A DNA stretch of 64,000 bases from assembly GCA_963556145.1 (NCBI GenBank), contig OY744468.1:1116001-1180000 (forward strand). Reading direction: 5' to 3'. The notes beneath the pieces were generated by a model. It ran no database searches, was not told the DNA's origin, and was given only the letters and a program-made list of their open reading frames with translations. A program made the position numbers and the translations under genes. Shown here piece by piece: positions 56,259 through 64,000 of the stretch; positions within the stretch are counted from its first letter, which is position 1, and each line of letters begins with the position of its first letter. Origin of the DNA: Hygrocybe punicea. Taxonomy: Eukaryota > Basidiomycota > Agaricomycetes > Agaricales > Hygrophoraceae.

Positions 56259-56616
56259 CTTATTGTTATTGTCACGTGACTTGGCAGCATGACCAAAACA
56301 CTTCATTTTACTCGCGCAGAATGCAATTGCCATATCTCCCTCAAATCACATCCTATTGACTAGCGGTTGAAAATATGGGCTTCTACAGTCATTGTCGCGG
56401 TGTAAGCCACTTTCCAGACTCTAATTCGCTATTTTTATAAATCAACTTTTTCGCAGGTTACACCATCGTGCAGCGGTTCTATGATGAGCAAGCATCATCC
56501 TAGCCATTGGAAACTGGTGAGAATCTGTTCCATGCTTCACTATCTTGGTGCTCATAGCATTCCAGGCTCAGTATACCTCTCCGAAGCATCATTTTCTGAC
56601 CGGCATCATTTCAGTT
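56259..56616 (+). repeat. Left inverted repeat of the 56-63 kb unit
   Basis: Reverse complement of 62696-63054, roughly nine in ten bases alike. It starts CTTATTGTTATTGTCACGTGAC (part) and ends CATCATTTCAGTT. It contains splice-like borders (TTCGCAG/GTTACACC, GAAACTG/GTGAGAAT) around a short exon-like piece (TIVQRFYDEQASS), so the repeat itself seems to derive from a spliced gene. Confidence 0.88.
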
Positions 56617-56898
56617 GGTATTATGAACTTTGACATTGCCCAGCATCATAAATGGGTGTCGTAGGTAGTGTGTACATTCCATTATCTAGTATTACAATGT
56701 ACATTCATTGAGCCTTGGTCTCAGAACTCAATTTTTTATCACCAGTGGAATGTATTAGTGTAGCATAATAAAAAAAAGCGTGTTGAACACATCAAACCAT
56801 CGAGAAGAGAATCAGGTGTGTTGAAACACCTTCGGACAATAAAGAACACTCGATACATGAATATGTGAAGGGGGAGGCTAAGACTGTTGATAGCGAGA

Positions 56899-59057
56899 CT
56901 AAATTTCCTCTGCTGCCGCGACCAACCCACGCGGCAATTCCATCCTGAAAGTACCTGTTGCGATCAGTTTACAATCCTCCTCTGCATAGCTGATGATTAA
57001 ATCAGCTGTCCCAGGGCCAACCGAGAGCCAGTCTGAGAGCTTTTCGATGGTGACACGACTGCCAGTGAGTTGATTTATGTAGCGGAAGCCTTGGTCCTGG
57101 AATTTTGGAATGACAGAACTGAGATTGCCGCCAACATGATTGGGATGTCGGTCGCAATATTCAATCCACTCAGAGATGAGGGGATAATTCAATGGTTGCG
57201 AAAGAACAGGAGGAGGAACTGTGGGTGGTCCCGGAGGTGGCAAAAAACCTGACGGCGGTACAGTGAATCCAGGAGCTGGCGGGAAAAATCCCACCGGCAT
57301 CTGAGGAGCTACCATAGATGAATAATACATTGCCGGCAACATCAATGGTGGCAGATAGCAGCCGTAAGGGAATGTGACTTGGTCATTGGGATTTGCAGAC
57401 GGTTTAGCTGCCAGTCGTCCTTGTGCAGTATTTCCCAGCACATTGACCTCAGCCGGCTTCTCATTGACAGGATTGGCATGAGGATCCTTGACCTGGCAAA
57501 AAATTAGCATCATAGATATGAATAGAAAAATACATACATGAAGCGCTGCCCAAAGGTTCAGATTATTCTCCGTGATTGGATGACATAAGCCCATTGACGG
57601 ATTCTTGAAGCACAACGATGCCTTGTTGGGTAGACTGTGTATCTCACAGGTCCAGTGCTCTGTAATGGCAAGGCGGGCCGTAACGCGTTGTTCATGGAAA
57701 GTATCCGCTGCAGTCTTCACCTGCTCTTTGAGAGCAGCAGCTGCTTTGGACTTCGCAGACCCACCGCCCTGCGAAAAATATTTAACTCAACGTGATAGGA
57801 ATCCAACAGAATTATACGTACCTTTGTATCCATGGACCCCACATAGGGGGAATCACTTTTGTTAGAGACTTGCAATGTAAATGCCTTCATCTTCCGAGTC
57901 GAATGCCGACCATTGGCCAACTTGGCTGGAACGGATCGTTCGTGGAGAAGTCGGAGAAGTGTGTTGAAGTGGCCGTGAGTTAAAAGATCGCAAGAGAGAG
58001 AGTCCTTCGAATCGGTACTAAAGCGATATTGTGCTTGTAAGGATTCAGGATAGATGTTCAAAGAACTTGCTATCTTCTGTTGGAGAGAATAGAGTGAGAT
58101 CGATGATGAGATGACATCAATATTGCGGGACTGTTTCGAGGCACTAAGCACTTCCATAGTAAATGTGAAAGCGACTGTGAAGGAAATGGCATGAGATGAG
58201 GCCTGAGTACGGTCAGAACAAAGCATACCGTCTTCATCAGACGACTCCTCACTGCTAATCTCATCCACTGCGATCGTCTTGTCCTTTTTGGTTGTCGGAT
58301 TTGCCTTCGCAGTTGATTTCTCCTTCGCAGTTGATTTCGCCTTCGCAGTTGATTTCGCCTTCGCAGTTAATTTTGCCTTCACAGCTGGCCTCACTGGTGT
58401 GAAAGAGTGAGACGAGGCCCCAAGTGTGGTTGGAAATGCATACCGTCTTCATCAAATGACTCGCTGCTAATCTCATCTGCCGTGACAGTCGGCAAGGCTT
58501 TCTTGCCCTTTTCGGCCATCGGGTTTGCCTTTGCAGCTGGCTTTGCTTCGTCTGATTCCTCCAAGTCCGAGTTCTCCTTGTCGCCAATTTCGTCATAGTC
58601 GTCCTCGTCTTGATCATCCTCATCCGCATCAGCATATCCTGGTTCATCTTGAGACTCTTCCAATCCAGGTCCATTGTCCTCTTCCTCTTCGATCTCACTT
58701 GCCTGAATCTCCCTCAACAGTGCCTTGACAGCTTTTGCAGATTGGCGGACAGGTCGTTTAGTGGTAACTTCATGATCTCCAGAGGACTTCATACTCCTCG
58801 AAGAACGGGGATTAGATACAGCTGAAGCACGGCTGCTTGGACGGACAGGGATGGGAGGAGCAAGTCCAGTGAGTTCTGTAGCATTGCTATCGTCTTTTCC
58901 ACCTGTTTTGGCTGTAGCAATAAATCAGCGTCGTTTAGGGAGAGGCAATGCATCCAATTGCACCTTTGAGAGCAGCATCGGCCTGGCGTTTGGCCTTTGC
59001 CGCCTGCTGTCGTGCTTTTACTGCTCCTTGTCCCATAGGCACTGGCAACTGGGTCAT
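56899..59057 (-). CDS. Mushroom-restricted family protein, 634 aa, six exons, intact
   Basis: Exons: 59057-58964, 58911-58444, 58393-58229, 58174-57822, 57768-57538 and 57492-56899, phases consistent. The start MTQLPVPMGQGAVKARQQAA is followed by a basic helix, an acidic region (EIEEEEDNGPG, DADEDDQDEDDYDE) and a TAKAKS repeat. A middle domain has SLNIYPESLQAQYRFSTDSK and HFNTLLRLLHERSVPAKLAN, then FHEQRVTARLAITEHWTCEI with CxxH-like spacing. A Pro-rich stretch leads to a C-terminal helical domain (EWIEYCDRHPNHVGGNL, IEKLSDWLSVGPGTADLIIS), resembling the small helical domain found at the end of related mushroom proteins. Exons 2 and 3 both end ...DE(D)G/GTATGC after a near-identical ADEISSE / VDEISSEE segment, suggesting an exon duplication. 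Function unknown; DNA or chromatin binding is a guess from composition. Confidence 0.6.
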
Positions 59058-59377
59058 ATGGGGGGAAATTTGCCCGAGAACGTGCCTGTATTTTCAGTTT
59101 AGCTATGGAACATTGCACACGCTTCTAGTGTATTTGTCGGAGTCTATCTCTAGTCCATGGTCCCCCTATTTAGTTTGGCAGTAAGCTTTTCGGTGACATA
59201 TATGAAGCATGAGAAGGTTCATAAATTGTGATTCAAATGTCTATGAAATGTATGTCGAACGTAGGTGTACTGAGGAGCTCCATCTTGCTACCTTGCTCGA
59301 CTCGATGGCGAGATCAAAACGCATGTTATTATCTTGGACGAAATGCAGGGCAATCTGCCACCAGAGTCAAATAAATC

Positions 59378-60849
59378 TCACACTAGAAGGCAGGTATTCC
59401 TCACCTCTGGGAATCCTTTTTGCTGCAAGTAAGCAATTATACTCTGGCCAAGAAGGGTTGACGTCTGAATGATATGTAGCATCTCCTCGTGATTATTACG
59501 CAGCAGTGCGAGCTTGAAGCGATATTCCGTTGGATCAAAGGTGATAGTATGTGGGCGTGCCGAGCGATCGAGGCAATGTATCGTTTTGCCTTTGATTCGG
59601 GTCAAGTAGACGGGGTTATCGAGAGTGCAGATGACACCATGATCGCTAAATACAAATTCAGATTACGAAGAGTCGCGACGCCAGGCGGCATGCTAACGTA
59701 CCCTTGTGATAGACAATATTTGACGTGGTTGAGTGTGGAAAATATAAACACGCCTGTGTCGTCCCATGCGCCTGACTTGATTCGGATGGTTTCATGAATG
59801 AGACAATGCTGGGAGAAATTCTTGTTTGAAATGGTAATAGCTAAGAGGGAAAGTAGAACACCAAAACAGAATAAGACCACGATAAGGGTTGGAAAGCCAG
59901 ACGTACTGTGCTTGCTCATCAAAGCCACCAATGATCCGTCCCCACTCCATATGGCATATTTCACAGGTGGACTGTTTACCTCTGCAATGGTCTTCTGTTG
60001 TTGAATATCATAAAGCACAACAGAAGAGGTGGAGCTCAAGATGAGACTGGCAGTGCCTCCGTAGAAAATCTCATTAGTCTGCAAGGGCGGTTTGATGGTT
60101 TTGACGACGGAATTTGAGAGGTCCCGAACCTCAATGAGCTGTTGTGCGCATGTCAGATGAAGACCTACGGTCTGATCCATGGAGGCTGAAACAACAAGAT
60201 CGTCTTTTGGGTGAAATTGGGCCGACATGACGAAGTGAGAATGACCGGTAAGAATAGCAATGCAGTTGCAAGACGTGCTATTCCATATGCGGATGGTTTG
60301 GTCATCAGAGGCAGACATCTTTTGCTCGAAAATAAGCAATTGTTACACCATGAAAAGGACAACTCACAATCCAGGGCATTTCGTGGTGGAATTGGACGGA
60401 GCAAACATAATCCAAATGTCCGTGCAATGTGAAGAGACACCGCCTACTTTGAGGCTTGAGGTCTGAATCAAGTCAGACCTTGGTGTGAAGCAAATCAAGA
60501 CAAGGCTCACCCCAGACCTTGATCTTATAGTCGTCGCCTCCAGTAGCCAATAGAGCCCTGGTGGGATGAATAGCAACACCTCGCACTGGACCTATGTGAA
60601 TCAATCAGGATGGAGTGAATTCCCCATCATATATGTTGCGACATGCCTTCATGTTCCTCAAATTGGTCTACGAGTACGCCCATATGATAATTCCACAACT
60701 GAACGCTTCCGTTGTGTAAGCTAGCCGCGAGGAGAGGTTGGGTAGGATGGAATGCCAATCCTGCAATGGGTATTGGTCACGCTGAAGACTGCGCAGATCG
60801 TAAACATACCCTTTACGCGGTGACTCTTCGACTCGAACTTTGTAAGCAC
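59378..60849 (-). pseudogene. Truncated, internally deleted copy of the coatomer alpha-subunit gene
   Basis: Minus-strand exons encode blocks unmistakable for COPI alpha: [81 protein letters not shown], then QLIEVRDLSNSVVKTIKPP, FYGGTASLILSSTSSVVLYD, VNSPPVKYAIWS, IHETIRIKSGAWDDTGVFIF, IKGKTIHCLDRSARPHTITF and AYLQQKGFPE. The initiator is GTG (60849-60847) where ATG is expected. A jump from SMDQTVG to the QLIEVRDL block removes roughly a quarter of the N-terminal half including several WD repeats, and everything after about residue 600 of a roughly 1200-residue protein is missing. Introns are retained, so it was copied from DNA. The functional gene must lie elsewhere. Confidence 0.88.
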
Positions 60850-61014
60850 GCAGTCTGTAGTCCAGAAGTCATCAAGCAGTTGAAATCGAATGCGCGGACG
60901 TATTTGTCTTGGGTGTAGTACAGTGTGTCTTGGTGAACAGCAAATGCAGGCCTCTCGCGTTCCAATTTGAACACGTTAGCTCAGCTGTGAAACGAAGGAA
61001 GGAAAAGCAAACAT

Positions 61015-61066
61015 GCCTGTGTCATCCCATGCGCCTGAGACTGTGCTGGGAGAAATTATCGTCCTT
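61015..61066 (-). repeat. Second small copy of a coatomer alpha exon piece
   Basis: GCCTGTGTCATCCCATGCGCC and GTGCTGGGAGAAATT repeat the sequence at about 59752-59822 (SGAWDDTG coding block) with the part between them deleted. Confidence 0.7.
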
Positions 61067-61207
61067 TTAGCCAGCTCCCACACTTGAACCATTGTCCTAG
61101 ATGAAATAGTGAACTCGAGTGTTATTGAAAATGAGTCATGGTGGGAAAGCATGCGAAAATGGTAAGCAAGTTCAACTTCGCAACTTTCCACTCACCTTGT
61201 ATCACTG

Positions 61208-62410
61208 ATGGTTCAAGGCAAAGCCATCCCTGAGCTAGTGCAATGGATTGTCGTCCGTCTATCAACATCGATGTCTATGGATGATGTCTGCATGTACACA
61301 GATGTCAGCAAGCGCTCAGTGGAAAGGATAATGGCACACTTTGGGCAGACAGGCGCTGTCATGGTGCCAGCATCAAAAGTAAAACATCAACTCCAGCGGG
61401 CACTCTGTGATTATGACGTTGAAGTACATGGGGCTTTTGTGTCATTTATGTCGCTGATCAATTATCACAGCATTTGCTCGCCACCATGACCAGAGTACCT
61501 GACCTCTATCTCGATGAGCTACGTTTGGACTTACAAGCAAAGTGTGGAGTATCAGTGTCCCTAAATACGGTGTGGCGGACACTGCGGAAAGGGGGATTCA
61601 TGATGAAGAGGGTATGTGCTCGTTTCCAATTCTATAGCAATGATATTTATACTACAGTTATCCCAGCTGACTCGGGAAGCAATTGAACGAAGTGCAGAGC
61701 TACGAACAGACTTTGCGGCTCGGATTGGGACCTACGAAGCTAATCAGCTTGTCTTTGTTGACGAGAGTGCAGTTGATCGCTGCACAACATATCGGGGGAG
61801 AGCCTGGGCCATCCGTGGGAGGCCAGCTACTCGGAAAGCATTTTTCTGCCGTGGGCGACGGTAATTCTCTCTTTTATTATCATGGGCAGTACTGCTGAGC
61901 CTTTTTCTTGTAGCTATTCAGTACTACCGGCACTGTCTCTCGATGATGGCATCCTTCATTGTGATATCATCGAAGGCTCATTCGATTCAGATCTTTTCCA
62001 TGACTTCATCTCTCGTTTGTTAGATCAGATGTCCCCATTTCCAGAACCAAACTCCGTGATAGTGATGGATAATTGCCGAATTCACAAAAATCCTGTGATT
62101 TTGGATCTTATTACTTCTCGGTGAGTGCTCAATGTCAGTATGCTTATAACTTGAAGGCTGCGGCTCATGCTGTTCTCTTTATGCTAGAGGCATGCGATAC
62201 GAATTTTTACCGCCGTACTCTCCTGACTACAACCCGATCGAACTTGCGTTTTCTGCCATGAAGTATCACCTTCGCCGCAATGGGGAATATGCCCGCCTTG
62301 CCATGTCTGAACTCTCATCAATGGAGGTTGTTTGTGTCTTGCTTGAAGCGTTATATGAGAGTACTAGTGATGATATCTTTGGGTGGTTCAGGCACTGCGG
62401 ATACGTGTAG
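61208..62410 (+). CDS. Tc1/mariner-type DDE transposase, five exons, apparently intact
   Basis: Exons 61208-61423, 61471-61611, 61658-61860, 61914-62120 and 62188-62410 join in phase to 329 aa, close to the usual Tc1 length. The N-terminus has a helix-turn-helix-like part (LVQWIVVRLSTSMSMDDVCM, VSKRSVERIMAHFGQTG) and a second one (VSLNTVWRTLRKGGF). Catalytic core: VFVDESAVD (first Asp), SVIVMDNCRIHK (second Asp), PPYSPDYNPIELAFSAMK (Glu as third acid), so a DDE triad is present. No stop or frameshift. Four spliceosomal introns in a transposase are unusual outside mushroom families. It starts about 360 bases from the coatomer fragment and ends about 290 bases before the right inverted repeat. 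Confidence 0.82.
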
Positions 62411-62695
62411 GCAACATCTCGGTCTTCTACTTTGATTTTTTCCCCTTTCCAATCATTCTTTTCTTGTTAGTATTGTGGAAAATAGCTGGGATCTGGTATC
62501 CAATTGATATGCTGTAGCGTGTAGAACATTTGTTTGAATATTCTGCCATGTTTTGCTATGTAATTCACAAGAGTCAGACAAAGGCTGGATGAGCAAACAT
62601 ATAATAGACAATAGGCTGTATATACATGATTGATCAACCTATGACACTGATTTATGAAGCTGGGTCACCAGCGCCGCTGGCGGTACTGCTGATGC

Positions 62696-63054
62696 GAACT
62701 GAAATGATGCAGGTTGAAAAATGAAGCTTTGGAGAGGTATACTGAGTCTTAAATGCTATGAGCACCAAGATAGTATAGCATAGAATAAATTCTCACCAGT
62801 TTCCCATGACTAGGATAATGCTTGCTCATTATAGAACTGCTGCACGATGGTGTAACCTGCGAAAAAGTTGATTTATAAAAAAAGTTAATTAGTGTCTGGA
62901 AAGTGGCTTACACCGAGACAATGACTGTAGAAGCCCATATTTTCAACCGCTAGTCAATAGGATGTGATTTGAGGGAGATATGGCAATTGCATTCTGCGCG
63001 AGTAAAATGAAGTGTTTTGGTCACGCCGCCAAGTCACGTGACAATAACAATAAG
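62696..63054 (-). repeat. Right inverted repeat of the 56-63 kb unit
   Basis: Inverted partner of 56259-56616; the outer end reads GTCACGTGACAATAACAATA and the inner end AACTGAAATGATG. Confidence 0.88.
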
Positions 63055-63266
63055 ACAAAGCGAGGTATGAGTGTGACATAAGAAATGGTCTTTGAGCGAG
63101 TGACAGGTGTGACATGGAGTCAGCACTCTGTGTCCTGCTGCCATCGTCGTTGTGGCTTGTTTTCTTCAGTCTCTACCCACTCTAGAATACATTTCTCTTG
63201 CTACTTGCCCTTTTCCCCCTTAAAAAGCCACCATTAAGCCTTCTCCTCTTCCAAATTCCCCTAAAA

Positions 63267-63484
63267 ATGCCACGGATTGAATCTGACCCCAATCTCCAGA
63301 TATGCCCCGACTTTGGCTCAGATGACTTCCTCAACATCCGCGATACCATTGCCGCAGCCACGCATATCACCCCTGAACAAGCTGCCCTCAACCTCGTGGC
63401 CTCCTGGTCAGCACAAAACAACACACAAAAGGCGGCTTGGGCAGCCCAAGTTGAGGCCGACCAGCTCCTCAAGGACATAGCCGC
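63267..63484 (+). pseudogene. 5' part of a mushroom-family gene cut by an LTR element
   Basis: ATG 63267 begins MPRIESDPNLQICPDFGSDD and continues NIRDTIAAATHITPEQAALN, LVASWSAQNNTQKAAW and EADQLLKDIAA, where the LTR starts at 63485. The Gln/Ala-rich helical sequence is like the start of a repeated mushroom family of unknown function. The remainder should lie beyond the element, outside the window. Confidence 0.5.
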
Positions 63485-64000
63485 TGTAGAGGGTCCTCGA
63501 CCCTCTGAGGCCGTAACATCGATATCTAGCGAATCCACTCGAACCCGACGTCTCTAGCAATCTACGTTCGAACCCGACGCAACCCGACGCAACCCGATGC
63601 ATACCGACTAGCACGGCCGCTCACGTACCTGGTCGGTCTATCTCATAAACTCACGGAACTTCAAATAGCAAAGATAGATCTCATCGGACTGGGATCCCGA
63701 TATCGGACTTGCCCTATTCACGCCTAGCGTCTCCCTTATGGGGATATAGTAAAGTATATTGCATCTTTTACGGTTTTTTATATCTTCCACCCATTTTCCC
63801 TGTCATCGTCGCCTCGCAACGCTCTTCCTACTTCCCCATTTTTATTCTCCTTTGTCTCCTCTCATCGGCCGAGGACTCTCGTCCGAATCTAGGTACACAA
63901 ATTTGTAGTATAAAAACGGTGCCCAAGCGCCGTCTCAGAATAAGAAACCAGTTCCCCCATTTCCTCTCTCTGAGAATTAAGTCTCTCAGTAAATTCCATC
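63485..64000 (+). mobile_element. Start of a third LTR element, related to element 2, running off the right edge
   Basis: TGTAGAGGGTCCTCGACCCT starts like the reverse complement of the element 2 LTR. The match continues through CTCTGAG-CCGTA-CATCGATAT, CGAATCC, TTCGAACCCGACG and CAACCCGACGCAACCCGA. A TATA box with the same context follows at 63909. Only LTR sequence is visible. Confidence 0.7.
63909..63916 (+). promoter_or_regulatory. TATA box of the third LTR
   Basis: TATAAAAACGGTGCCC, matching TATAAAAACGGTCCCC in the element 2 LTR; transcription would run to the right, out of the window. Confidence 0.6.

Larger units (their letters stand above)
56259..63054 (+). mobile_element. Inverted-repeat-bounded 6.8 kb unit with transposase and captured genes
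   Basis: Inverted repeats of about 358 bp enclose, from left, a 634-aa minus-strand gene, a truncated coatomer alpha copy on the minus strand and an intact Tc1/mariner-type transposase on the plus strand. Genes unrelated to the transposase sit at both outer sides. No TA target duplication is evident at the outer ends, so whether the whole unit moves as one element is unproven. Independent insertion of a repeat in both orientations is the main alternative. Confidence 0.5.

Noticed and set aside
61208..62410. Viral or bacterial integrase instead of a Tc1-type transposase
   Set aside because: The YSPDYNPIE motif, two N-terminal helix-turn-helix-like parts and a length of 329 aa fit Tc1/mariner. 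No zinc-binding HHCC or retroviral features are seen.

Overview
Everything here points to a basidiomycete mushroom (Agaricomycete-type) genome. The introns are short (about 45-70 nt), GT-AG and numerous. Two LINEs have a zinc-knuckle ORF1 and an ORF2 with endonuclease, reverse transcriptase and RNase H, as in the Tad/I-like group common in these fungi. There is a broken Plavaka/CACTA-type transposase, and several multi-exon families that I recognise as recurrent in mushroom genomes. No species can be named from the window. I found no rRNA, tRNA or CRISPR array.

Layout. 1-1.7 kb: the 3' end of a low-complexity gene, simple repeats and a broken PB1-like fragment. 1.7-9.9 kb: a five-exon Crinkler-HNH gene whose fourth intron holds a 6.4 kb LINE with a 12-bp target duplication. 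9.9-16.8 kb: mostly gene-free DNA, one old gene exon and dispersed repeats. 16.8-26.9 kb: a decayed transposase gene on the minus strand, split by a second LINE with an 11-bp target duplication. 27.0-34.9 kb: two inverted arms around three decayed mushroom-family genes, one of them a WD40 repeat protein. 34.9-50.1 kb: a young LTR retrotransposon. Its long Gag-protease ORF runs directly into an integrase C-terminal tail and an ASCH-like domain, with no reverse transcriptase. A second very young, non-coding LTR element (40.8-46.2 kb) is nested inside it. 50.2-52.8 kb: a decayed mushroom-family gene. 54.6-56.2 kb: an intact eight-exon gene with a restriction-endonuclease-like core. 56.3-63.1 kb: an inverted-repeat-bounded unit holding an intact five-exon Tc1/mariner-type transposase, an intact six-exon mushroom-family gene and a truncated copy of the coatomer alpha-subunit gene. 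63.3-64 kb: a short gene cut by another LTR element that runs off the right edge.

As a whole the window is a nested transposon graveyard with a few live-looking genes. The older mobile and family genes repeatedly carry single in-frame TGA (less often TAG or TAA) codons, as expected from cytosine deamination at CGA and CAG codons. The two LTR elements, the Crinkler-HNH gene, the nuclease-like gene, the 634-aa gene and the Tc1-type transposase lack them. All exon models were built by eye from splice consensus and reading phase. Family names are recognition from memory without any search.
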